Position numbers and translations under genes: made by a program. DNA of 64,000 bases from CATOSK01 sp963665735. GTDB taxonomy: Bacteria; Chloroflexota; Dehalococcoidia; Lucifugimonadales; UBA3495. The stretch covers positions 248,001 to 312,000 of the forward strand of contig OY762444.1 of the NCBI GenBank assembly GCA_963665735.1, read 5' to 3'. Below, in pieces: positions 44,552-52,647 of this stretch. The notes below the pieces were generated by a model. The model ran no database searches and was not told the DNA's origin. It saw only the letters and a program-made list of their open reading frames with translations. Position 1 is the first letter of the stretch. Each line of letters begins with the position of its first letter.

Positions 44552-45061
44552 CTAGGCGGAACCGAACTCGGCGCCGATGAGGACGCCCACGGGCCGCTGG
44601 GTGCGGTCGGCCTCGGCGATGGCGACGCTGATGCGGTCGGCGTCTTCGTCGGTTTCGATGAGGTAATAGTTCAGGTCCCAAGCGTGGAGGATATGCTCGA
44701 TGTAGCGGGCAGCGGAGTCGGGAGTGGGGCCGCGGCGGGTCCAGCCCCGGTAGCCGATGAGCATGACCAGGGGTTGGTTGATGTCCAGGCCCAAGCCACG
44801 GATGGAGTCGCCGGACTCGAAGATGCCGGTGTTCTGGATTAGGACGACGGGCTTTTTGCCGCCCACCCAGAGGCCGGCGGCGATGGCCATGGTCTCCCCT
44901 TCGCGGCAGACGGGAACCAGGTCAATGGAGGGTTCGGCCATGAGCATCTGGTACATGAAGTTGGTCTCGCTGTCGGGGAGCCAGACGATGTGGGTGATTT
45001 CGTTCTTCTTGAGTTCTTCGATAAGGGCCGGTGGGTGCAGGACTGCTTCGTGGGTGGTCAT
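44552..45061 (-). CDS. comD: Sulfopyruvate/phosphonopyruvate decarboxylase alpha-like subunit
   Basis: This 169-residue protein is the N-terminal (pyrimidine-binding) domain of a TPP-dependent decarboxylase, encoded separately. VPVCREGETMAIAAG holds the conserved Glu54 that activates TPP, and NTGIFESGDSIRGLG is typical of ComD. It is the first gene of a minus-strand run: comD-like, comE-like, small membrane protein, degenerate comE-like. An R2 palindrome (44488-44528) separates it from comE. Confidence 0.82.
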   Translation of the reverse strand: MTTHEAVLHPPALIEELKKNEITHIVWLPDSETNFMYQMLMAEPSIDLVPVCREGETMAIAAGLWVGGKKPVVLIQNTGIFESGDSIRGLGLDINQPLVMLIGYRGWTRRGPTPDSAARYIEHILHAWDLNYYLIETDEDADRISVAIAEADRTQRPVGVLIGAEFGSA

Positions 45062-45220
45062 GGAAACTCCTTATGGCGAGCAAGGCCGGAATAAGAGTCG
45101 GGCCAGCGTTGCCCAATATATTAAGGTTTTCACCTTGGGGCGTCAATTTTGGGTTTTTCGCGGTGGGGCGGCAAGTGGTAAGATAAGGGTTGAATATAAG
45201 GTCCTTAGAGAGTTGGATTT

Positions 45221-46630
45221 ATGCACCTGACTAGGATTCGTTATGGCTGGGTGCCACCGTTCACGGAACAGGTTGAGTTTAAGTTTGATGAACGGGTGAA
45301 TGTATTTGTAGGGCCGAACGCTTCTGGGAAAAGCCGGTTGTTGTCGGAAATTGACGGATGCTTCAACGAAAGCTCCGTTGACCGCCAACGGCCGATTACA
45401 CTTGAACAACTGGACGTGCGGTTGGCCCTTTGTGAAGAGCGTGACTATTCTGACGATTGGACGAAGGGCAAGAATGTGCTATGTATGGATTCGGAGTTTG
45501 CCGATGCGTCCTTCCACTCCGATGGCGACCCTCGTCCGCCAGTGATATACATAGGTCCCGACCGTATTGGACTTCCCGAAATACCCCGACTCGGAAGTTG
45601 GAATTCTTTTGGGTCAACTGCGGAGGAAGTGTTGTCAGGACAGTTTTGTGGGGCCAGGTTGAAAGCCGCAATCGATATTCTTGAAGCTAAAAGACGCAGT
45701 ATGTTCGAGCAGGAAAAGCAAGGGGGCCTGCCAAGCAGCGAACGCAGGGCTTGGAATTTTCTTTACGTGGACGAAGTATCCCATTCGTGCGCCAAGTCCA
45801 TCTGTGAGGAATTGCTCACCTCAAACAGGGCCTTAAATTATCCTACCGGCTTGGACATTGCTTACCTTGCAGATCAACCTTCCGCTGACCTAGAAGGCGT
45901 GTCCATAAACCGGATGCTGGGAATCGTTACTACTGATACTCCCAAGTTCGACCACATCCATCCCGAAGACTGGCCCATTGACTTGGGTGAGACCAGTCCC
46001 AAACGGATTTACGTTGGTGACTTGAGCTCTGGGTCACAGTCAACTCTACTTTGGATACTATGGTTGGCATTCAAGATGCTCAATCATTATGACTTTGCCA
46101 ACGGTTGGAACAAAGAACCAGCGATTTTGCTGATTGACGAAATTGAGAACCATTTGCATCCCACCTGGCAGCGGCGGGTGATTCCAGCGTTGTTGCAGCA
46201 TTTCCCGGGGTTGCAGATTTTCGCCACCACGCACTCGCCCTTCGTGGTGGCCGGGTTGAAGGCGGGGCAGGTGCATTTGCTGAAGCGGGATGACCACGGA
46301 GTTGTGACGGCGACCACCAACACCGAGGACGTGATTGGCTGGACGGCGGACGAGATTCTGCGGAACCTGATGGGGGTTGACGACCCGACGGACGACGCAA
46401 CGGCGGCGGCGGCGCGGGAGTTGCGCGGACTGCGGCAAGAAGTTCCCCGCAGCGACCCGGCGGCGGAAGAGCAACGTCAGCAACGGATGGCGGAGTTGCG
46501 GCAGAAGGTTGACCGGGACTTGCTGGCCGGCGGGCCAATGGCGGCGCAGCGGGAGTTGTTTGAGCAGCAATTTTCCGAGGCATTGGAAAAGTATCGGCGT
46601 TCCAAGGAACTGAACCAAGACAGCGGCTAG
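45221..46630 (+). CDS. ptuA: Septu-like PtuA AAA ATPase
   Basis: This 469-residue ABC/SMC-type ATPase has Walker A GPNASGKS (31-38), signature-like LSSGSQSTLLW, Walker B AILLIDEIENHLHP and FATTHSPF. It has no Toprim domain. With the HNH gene two bases downstream it matches the two-gene Septu anti-phage system (PtuA-PtuB). Codon use changes inside the gene: GC3 is modest up to about 46110 and strongly GC-biased after that, suggesting a recombinant origin. It is transcribed away from the decarboxylase cluster. Confidence 0.82.
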   Translation: MHLTRIRYGWVPPFTEQVEFKFDERVNVFVGPNASGKSRLLSEIDGCFNESSVDRQRPITLEQLDVRLALCEERDYSDDWTKGKNVLCMDSEFADASFHSDGDPRPPVIYIGPDRIGLPEIPRLGSWNSFGSTAEEVLSGQFCGARLKAAIDILEAKRRSMFEQEKQGGLPSSERRAWNFLYVDEVSHSCAKSICEELLTSNRALNYPTGLDIAYLADQPSADLEGVSINRMLGIVTTDTPKFDHIHPEDWPIDLGETSPKRIYVGDLSSGSQSTLLWILWLAFKMLNHYDFANGWNKEPAILLIDEIENHLHPTWQRRVIPALLQHFPGLQIFATTHSPFVVAGLKAGQVHLLKRDDHGVVTATTNTEDVIGWTADEILRNLMGVDDPTDDATAAAARELRGLRQEVPRSDPAAEEQRQQRMAELRQKVDRDLLAGGPMAAQRELFEQQFSEALEKYRRSKELNQDSG

Positions 46631-46632
46631 AC

Positions 46633-47364
46633 GTGCATTCCGTACAACGGTCACCGGAACCGGACTACTTCGCGGAGTGGCGCCGGGCCAACCGGCGATG
46701 GGAAGACGTGGACTCTCGGCGAATCCGCGACTCCCTGGCGCCGGATTTCGGGCCGGTATGTTGCTATTGTGAGCAACCATGCGGGTCATTAGCTGGTGAT
46801 GATGACCCGGAGCAGGGGGAAACGGTGGACCACTTCCGGCCAAGGAATTTGTTCCCGGAACTTTCCCTGGATTGGCTCAATCTGATGTACTGCTGCCACA
46901 GATGCAACCGGATTAAAGGCGGCAAATGGCCCCAACCAGACGATGAACCAAACCGGGCGTCAGCCGCGAGCTCCGATGAGTTTGTGCCAGTTACGGAATA
47001 CGTCAACCCCAACGCCGTCCCCGGAACACGCCCCGCCGGGGAATTTTTCGACTTTAACCTGGAAACCGGCGAAATTTTTCCCTCACCCCATATAAACAAC
47101 GTGGAGTGGCACATAGCTCGAAGAACAATTGATGACATTGACTTGAACGACGGCAAGTTGGCGGCAAATGACCCTGCCCATCTGTGGAACCGTCGGCTGC
47201 GTCAGCGCGCGCTGCTCATCGAGAGAATCAACGGTTTGGACGACTTCGATTCGAAGGTAGCGATGATGTTCGAGTTTATGCTATCGGACAAGCCATTTTC
47301 GGGATTTATGACCGCTTACATCAGGAACAGATTCCCGGTATTGCGGTTGCTTTTCGGGCCGTAA
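46633..47364 (+). CDS. ptuB: Septu-like PtuB HNH endonuclease
   Basis: This 243-residue protein resembles the TIGR02646/HNH family: CCYCEQPCG, then GETVDHFRP (metal and catalytic His) and WLNLMYCCHRCNRIKGGKW with the paired Cys. The GTG at 46633 is two bases after the ptuA stop, so the genes are coupled. In Septu, PtuA and PtuB form a complex that cleaves nucleic acid on phage infection. A retron-associated HNH protein is the closest alternative, but no reverse transcriptase is nearby. Confidence 0.82.
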   Translation: MHSVQRSPEPDYFAEWRRANRRWEDVDSRRIRDSLAPDFGPVCCYCEQPCGSLAGDDDPEQGETVDHFRPRNLFPELSLDWLNLMYCCHRCNRIKGGKWPQPDDEPNRASAASSDEFVPVTEYVNPNAVPGTRPAGEFFDFNLETGEIFPSPHINNVEWHIARRTIDDIDLNDGKLAANDPAHLWNRRLRQRALLIERINGLDDFDSKVAMMFEFMLSDKPFSGFMTAYIRNRFPVLRLLFGP

Positions 47365-47383
47365 AGGCTGACCCTCGGCCCGG

Positions 47384-48769
47384 CTAAAATTCGGCGTTTT
47401 TGGGGGTGCGGGGGAAGGGGATTATGTCGCGGATGTTCTGCATTCCGGTGATGAACTGGACGGTGCGCTCGAAGCCCAAGCCAAAGCCGGCGTGGGGTAC
47501 GGTGCCGTACTGCCGCAAGTCCAGATACCACCAGTAGTCTTCTTCGGCCATGCCGGCCTGCTTCAGGCGTTCCAACAGAATGTCCCGCCGTTCCTCGCGC
47601 TGGCTGCCGCCGATGATTTCGCCGATGCGGGGAACCAGCACATCCATGGCCCGGACGGTCTGGCCGTCGTCGTTGAGGCGCATATAAAACGCCTTGATGT
47701 CCTTGGGGTAGTCGGTGACGATGACGGGGCGGCCAACCTTTTGCTCGGTTATGTAACGCTCGTGTTCGGATTGCAGGTCTAGTCCCCATTCCACGGGAAA
47801 CTCGAAGGTCTGGCCGGAGGACTGGAGGATTTTGACGGCTTCGGTGTAGGTAAGGCGTTCAAAGTCGGAATTAACGATGTCTTCCAGGGTGGAAATGGCG
47901 GTCTGGTCGTACCATCGGTTGAAGAATGCCAAGTCGTCGGGACAGGATTCCAGCACCCGGGCAAAGACGTACTTCAGGAAGTCTTCGGCCAGCTCGGCCA
48001 GGCCGTCCAGGTCGCAGAAAGCGACTTCCGGCTCGACCATCCAGAACTCGGCCAAGTGGCGGGAAGTGTTGGAGTTTTCGGCGCGGAAGGTGGGGCCGAA
48101 GGTGTAAACGTCGGACAGGGCCAGGGCGAAGATTTCGGCTTCCAGTTGACCGCTGACGGTTAGGAAGGTGGGGCGGCCAAAGAAGTCCTGGGAGGAATCA
48201 ACGGCGCCATTGTCCTGGGGAACGTCCAGCAAGTCCAGGGTGGTGACGCGGAACATGGCGCCGGCGCCCTCGGCGTCGCTGGCGGTAATCATGGGGGTCT
48301 GGATATACAGGAAACCCCGTTCCTGGAAAAAACTATGGATGGCGAAGGCGACGGCGTTGCGGACGCGGGCCACGGCGCCGAAGGTGTTGGTGCGGGGGCG
48401 AAGGTGGGCGATTTCCCGCAGAAATTCCAGGGTGTGACGTTTCTTTTGCAGGGGGTAGGTTTCCGGGTCGGCCAAGCCCAGGACTTCCAGCCGGTCGGCC
48501 TTGATTTCGTACTTCTGGCCGCGGCCCTGGGATTGTACCAAGTCGCCCTGGACGGTGACGCTGGCCCCGGTGTTGAGAGAGTCCAATAGGGAGTAGTCTG
48601 GGCAGGACTCTTCGACGACGATTTGCAGGTCGTTGAGGGTGGAGCCGTCGCTAATCTGGAGGAAGGACACGGCGCCGGAGGAACGGCGGGTCTTGACCCA
48701 GCCCTGGACGAGGACTTTGCTCCCCGGGGACGGGCGTTGGAGCAGGTCATGGACTCGAATGCGACGCAT
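47384..48769 (-). CDS. asnS: Asparaginyl-tRNA synthetase
   Basis: This 461-residue class IIb synthetase has an N-terminal OB-fold anticodon-binding domain (VLVQGWVKTRRSSGAVSFLQ), motif 2 in FGPTFRAENSNTSRHLAEFWMVEPE and motif 3 in GFGLGFERTVQFITG. Residues typical of AsnRS rather than AspRS (ENSNTSRHL) are present. It is convergent with ptuB, 19 bases apart. The genome also carries gatCA, so transamidation could serve Gln-tRNA. Confidence 0.96.
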   Translation of the reverse strand: MRRIRVHDLLQRPSPGSKVLVQGWVKTRRSSGAVSFLQISDGSTLNDLQIVVEESCPDYSLLDSLNTGASVTVQGDLVQSQGRGQKYEIKADRLEVLGLADPETYPLQKKRHTLEFLREIAHLRPRTNTFGAVARVRNAVAFAIHSFFQERGFLYIQTPMITASDAEGAGAMFRVTTLDLLDVPQDNGAVDSSQDFFGRPTFLTVSGQLEAEIFALALSDVYTFGPTFRAENSNTSRHLAEFWMVEPEVAFCDLDGLAELAEDFLKYVFARVLESCPDDLAFFNRWYDQTAISTLEDIVNSDFERLTYTEAVKILQSSGQTFEFPVEWGLDLQSEHERYITEQKVGRPVIVTDYPKDIKAFYMRLNDDGQTVRAMDVLVPRIGEIIGGSQREERRDILLERLKQAGMAEEDYWWYLDLRQYGTVPHAGFGLGFERTVQFITGMQNIRDIIPFPRTPKNAEF

Positions 48770-48842
48770 AAGGCACCTCCCGTAGTGGTGATTTTAGCAC
48801 CGGGTTGGGGTTGGGGCCAAGGGCAGCACCCGGGCTTCCGCG

Positions 48843-49199
48843 TTACATCATCAGGGCGTCGGTGGGAACCAGCCGCTGACCTACCGGGTCAACGGCCAGC
48901 AAAGCCCCTTCCAGGGCGTAGGCGCCTAGCACGGCGGCGGCATCGTCGTCCCCGAACACGACGATGGTGTTTAGCGTGCGGCCCTCAATTCGGATTTGGG
49001 TTTCTCCAATGGGGCGTCGGACGAGGGACCCGTCGGCCAAGCGGAACCTGGCCATTTCGGTGGGCTGGACACCGAGGCGGCGAAGCAGAGCGGCGGGAAC
49101 TTGAGTGAAGGTTGAGCCGGTGTCCACTACCGCAGACACCCGCAAGAAACCGTCGGATGAAGGGCCGCTAATTTCCAGGGGGTAAGGAAAGACTCCCAT
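48843..49199 (-). CDS. Retropepsin-like aspartic protease domain protein, second copy
   Basis: This 118-residue protein has a VVDTGSTFTQVPAALLRRLGV motif (DTG) and a later LGAYALEGALLAVDP strand, as in gag-type bacterial aspartic proteases. It is not closely similar to the one at 30257-30715. GGAGGCAATGAA precedes the ATG at 49199. It is upstream of asnS on the same strand with a 73-base gap. Its substrate is unknown. Confidence 0.75.
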   Translation of the reverse strand: MGVFPYPLEISGPSSDGFLRVSAVVDTGSTFTQVPAALLRRLGVQPTEMARFRLADGSLVRRPIGETQIRIEGRTLNTIVVFGDDDAAAVLGAYALEGALLAVDPVGQRLVPTDALMM

Positions 49200-49343
49200 T
49201 TCATTGCCTCCAACAGTTGAGTCCATTTTAGCATCCGGGCGTCGACGTCGGGTCGGGCAATGGGCTGGAAATATCCGCACGGAATTGGGGTCTGAGTTTT
49301 CACCCCCACCCTAACCCTCCCCCTTCGAGGGGGAGGGGATTTT

Positions 49344-50813
49344 TCACATACCTTCATGGAGCGGTGGAGCCGTTTCGTGCCAAGGGGTGGTTTGCTGGTA
49401 GGCGTGGGCGATTCTTAGGAGGGTGGGTTCGGAGAGGTGGGGGCCGATTAGCTGCATCCCTACGGGGAGGCCCTGGGAAAAACCGGCGGGGACGGATATG
49501 GCCGGAAGGCCGGCGATGTTGACCGGCAAGGTGCATACATCTATCAGGTACATCTGCACCGGGTCGTTGATTTTCTCGCCCTGGGGGAAGGCCACCACCG
49601 GGGAAGTTGGCGTGACCAAGGCGTCAACGTCCTGGCAAACGCGGGCGAAATCTTCGCGAATCAGGGTGCGGACCTGCTGGGCTTTCAGGTAGTAGGCGTC
49701 GTAGTAGCCGGAGGACAGGGCGTAGGCTCCCAGCATGATGCGGCGCTTGACCTCCGGGCCGAAACCGTGCTGGCGGGTGCGGGCCATCGCGTCCCACATA
49801 TCTTCGGTGTCCTGGAAAGAATAGCCGTATTTCACGCCATCGTAGCGGGCCAGGTTGGCGGAACATTCGGAGGGGGCGATGATATAGTAGCAGGCCAAGG
49901 CGTAGGATGTGGTAGGCAAAGATACCGGCGTGACGGTTGCGCCCTGGGATTCCAGATGGGCGATGGCGGCGCGGACTACGGACAGGACTTGGGGTTCCAT
50001 GCCGGAGCCGAAGTATTCTTCGGGGACGCCAAGACGGAGGCCCCGGATGTCTGCGGCAAGGGTTTCGGTGTAGTCCGGGGGCTGGTAGGGCAAGGAGGTG
50101 GCGTCCTTGGGGTCGTGGCCGACGATGGCGTTGAGGACGTGGGCGCAATCTTCGGCGGTGCGGGCGATGGGGCCAATCTGGTCGAGAGAGGATGCGTAGG
50201 CCACCAGACCGTAGCGGCTGACCAAGCCGTAGGTGGGTTTGAGGCCGGTGACGCCGCAGAGGGCGGCAGGCTGGCGGATGCTGCCGCCGGTGTCGGAGCC
50301 GAGGGCGTAGGGGACTTCCCCGGCGGCAACGGCGGCGGCAGCCCCCCCACTGCTGCCGCCGGGGACGCGGCGCAAGTCCCAGGGGTTGTTGGTAGGGAAG
50401 AAGGCGGAGTTTTCGCAGGAAGAACCCATACCGAACTCGTCCATGTTGCCCTTGCCCAAGAGTACCGCGCCGTGGTCGAGGATACGGGCGTAGGCGGTGG
50501 CGTCATAGACCGGGACGAAGTTTTCCAGCATCCGGGAGGCGCAGGTGGTGGGAACGCCGCGGGTGCAAATGAGGTCTTTGACCTGCACCGGGATGCCGGT
50601 CAACGGGGTTGCGTCGCCGGCGGCGATGCGTTGGTCGGCGGCTTGAGCCTGCTGCAAGGCCAGGTCTGCGGTGACGGTCAGGAACGCCTGGACCTTATCT
50701 TCCACTTGGGCGATACGGTCAAGGTGGGCGCGGACTAACTCGACGGAGCTGATTTCGCGCCGGTGCAGCAGTTGGAAGGCTTGGGTGATGGATAAGCGGG
50801 TTAGGTCGGTCAA
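49344..50813 (-). CDS. gatA: Aspartyl/glutamyl-tRNA amidotransferase subunit A
   Basis: This 489-residue amidase-signature protein has the Ser-cis-Ser-Lys triad: Lys in PVQVKDLICTRG and the Ser pair in GGSSGG...GSDTGGSIRQPAA. It releases ammonia from glutamine for the amidation of Glu- or Asp-tRNA. GatC is the next gene upstream across a repeat-filled 275-base gap; GatB is not in the window. The R2 repeat at 49300-49344 touches the stop codon. Confidence 0.95.
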   Translation of the reverse strand: MTDLTRLSITQAFQLLHRREISSVELVRAHLDRIAQVEDKVQAFLTVTADLALQQAQAADQRIAAGDATPLTGIPVQVKDLICTRGVPTTCASRMLENFVPVYDATAYARILDHGAVLLGKGNMDEFGMGSSCENSAFFPTNNPWDLRRVPGGSSGGAAAAVAAGEVPYALGSDTGGSIRQPAALCGVTGLKPTYGLVSRYGLVAYASSLDQIGPIARTAEDCAHVLNAIVGHDPKDATSLPYQPPDYTETLAADIRGLRLGVPEEYFGSGMEPQVLSVVRAAIAHLESQGATVTPVSLPTTSYALACYYIIAPSECSANLARYDGVKYGYSFQDTEDMWDAMARTRQHGFGPEVKRRIMLGAYALSSGYYDAYYLKAQQVRTLIREDFARVCQDVDALVTPTSPVVAFPQGEKINDPVQMYLIDVCTLPVNIAGLPAISVPAGFSQGLPVGMQLIGPHLSEPTLLRIAHAYQQTTPWHETAPPLHEGM

Positions 50814-51088
50814 GGTTTCTTTCCCTGTTCGGATTGGGGGGACTACCCCCTCCCCAACCCTCCCCCTGGTAGGGGGAGGGGGTTTTTGGTTTCATGTCAA
50901 CGGATTTGCCAGGGCCGACGTTGGCCCTGGCTAGGATTTCTGGATTCCGGCCTTCGCCGGAATGACGGTAAGGGCGGGGATGACGGTAGGGAATTTGGCA
51001 GTGTCTCAACCGGGTTTCACCCCCACCCTAACCCTCCCCCATCAAGGGGGAGGGGATTTTTGGTTTTGGCAGTCTGGCGCTTCCCAGG
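50814..51088. repeat. gatC-gatA intergenic region with R2, R1, R2
   Basis: R2 (50845-50887), R1 (50934-50968) and R2 (51017-51061) occur in series between two genes that should be co-transcribed. If these hairpins form in RNA they could reduce read-through or mark processing sites. There is no gene. Confidence 0.6.
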
Positions 51089-51379
51089 CTAGTCTTCAAG
51101 GACGGCTTTGACGCGGATTAGGTCGCCGTCGGTGCGGGGGGCGTTGGCCAGCACGTCGGCGGACGGGAGGCAGTCCTGGGCGTCGTCGTCGCGCATGACG
51201 GTTTCCAGGTTGCCGGCGTGGCCGGTGGGGGTGACGCCGGCGGTATCGAGTTGGCGCAGTATCTCGAACTGGTCGAGGATTTGGGAGAGCTGGTCGCGGA
51301 AGGTCTCGATTTCTTCGTCGGTGAGGCCGACGCGAACCAGGGCGGCGATGTGTTCGACTTCGGCGCGGGTCAGGGGCAT
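51089..51379 (-). CDS. gatC: Aspartyl/glutamyl-tRNA amidotransferase subunit C
   Basis: This 96-residue protein is the small stabilising subunit of GatCAB: LTRAEVEHIAALVRVGLTDEE at the N-terminus and AGVTPTGHAGNLETVMRDDD in the middle are diagnostic. It precedes gatA on the minus strand. The C-terminal half wraps GatA and GatB in known structures. Confidence 0.95.
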   Translation of the reverse strand: MPLTRAEVEHIAALVRVGLTDEEIETFRDQLSQILDQFEILRQLDTAGVTPTGHAGNLETVMRDDDAQDCLPSADVLANAPRTDGDLIRVKAVLED

Positions 51380-51609
51380 GGCAGTCCTTTCGAGTTTTTT
51401 CCTTGTAGGGATTGGGGGGCGACCCCCTCCCCAACCCTCCCCCTACCAGGGGGAGGGGGTTTTCGGTTTTACATAGGCGGCGTTACCAGGGCCAACATTT
51501 TCCCCGTTTGGGATTGCTGGATTCCGGCCCCGTATCGTGGTACGGGGCAGGCTCTTCGCCCGAATGACGGTTGGGGGTGTGGGAATTACGGTGAATATGG
51601 CGACATTGG
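51380..51609. repeat. gatC-SDR gap with R2 and an interrupted R1
   Basis: An R2 copy (51421-51465) is followed by an R1 copy (51511-51570) whose loop is replaced by CCCCGTATCGTGGTACGGGG. The same style of palindrome is inserted in the element at 37318-37337. There is no gene. Confidence 0.55.
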
Positions 51610-52458
51610 CTAGCTCATTTCGGCGCCGCCGGAGACGCTGATGGACAGGCCGGTCATGTAGTCGGATTCGGCGGAGGACAGGAAGGCGGCCATTCGGGCG
51701 ATGTCGTCGCCCACGGCGATGCGGCCCAGGGGAACCCGGACGTTGCGCTCGCGCACCATCATGGCGCGATGCTCTTCGGCGGACTGGCCTTCGGCAACCA
51801 GGGCGGCGGCGATAAAGTCCACCCGCTCGGTGTCCACGAGGCCGGGGCAGATGGCGTTGACGTTGACCTGGTAGGGGGCCATTTCGTGGGCCAGGGATTG
51901 GGTGAAGCCGATGAGGGCGAACTTGGAGGCGCAGTAGGCGGCGTAGCGGGCGATGCCGCGCTTGCCGGCGCCGGAGGAGATGATGATGATTTTGCCGGGG
52001 CCGCCCCGGTCAACCATGTGGCGGGCGACGGCGCGGGAGGCCAGGTAGGCGCCGCGGACGTTGACCCGCATCACTTCGTCGAAGGCGTCTTCTTCCAGGT
52101 CAACCACCAGCACCCGGTCGCGGCCGGGGCGGGAACCGGCGTTGTTGACCAGGATGTCAATGTGGCCGAATCGTTCCAGGGTTTGACTAACCATGTCGTC
52201 CACCTGGGCGCTGTCGGAAACGTCGGAGAAGAGGCCGAGGGAGCGGCGGCCCTGGGCCTGGAGTTCGGCGACGACGCTGGGGAGTCCCTGCCAGCCTGCG
52301 GCCCGGTCCTGGGGGCGGATGGCCTCGATGGACTGGGGAACGTCGGTGACGACAACGTCGGCGCCTTCCCGGGCGAGGCGGTTGGCGATGGCGCGGCCGA
52401 TGCCGTTGCGCCCGCCGGCGCCGGTGACGATGGCGACTTTGCCGCTGAGGTCGTACAT
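51610..52458 (-). CDS. SDR-family NAD(P)-dependent oxidoreductase
   Basis: This 282-residue classical SDR has TGAGGRNGIG at the cofactor site, NNAG (in VNNAGSRPG), catalytic Ser in IIISSGAGKRG and Tyr/Lys in YCASK. The C-terminal loop is SISVSGGAEMS. It is a 3-oxoacyl-reductase-like protein of unknown substrate. GGAGGACAACCC lies upstream of the ATG at 52458. It is divergent from the methyltransferase gene. Confidence 0.87.
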   Translation of the reverse strand: MYDLSGKVAIVTGAGGRNGIGRAIANRLAREGADVVVTDVPQSIEAIRPQDRAAGWQGLPSVVAELQAQGRRSLGLFSDVSDSAQVDDMVSQTLERFGHIDILVNNAGSRPGRDRVLVVDLEEDAFDEVMRVNVRGAYLASRAVARHMVDRGGPGKIIIISSGAGKRGIARYAAYCASKFALIGFTQSLAHEMAPYQVNVNAICPGLVDTERVDFIAAALVAEGQSAEEHRAMMVRERNVRVPLGRIAVGDDIARMAAFLSSAESDYMTGLSISVSGGAEMS

Positions 52459-52647
52459 GGGTTGTCCTCCTGGGGGGCAAGGTGGGGCGCCGCCGGTGGG
52501 GGCGGGTCAAGTTTAGCGGATATGGCGGGGTTAGGCCAGTTGGGGGGCGGCCTGACCGGATTGGGCCAATCTACTGACAAATCGGGCATACGGAAGGGCA
52601 ACGGCGTCTGCTACAATCGGATTATTCACCGTTGGGGAGGGTTGGCA

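Noticed and set aside
51769..52647. Long upstream extension of the methyltransferase frame
   Set aside because: It overlaps the SDR gene on the opposite strand and reads as Gly/Ala/Val-rich antisense sequence. The GTG at 52648 has a good ribosome-binding site and begins the family-like N-terminus.
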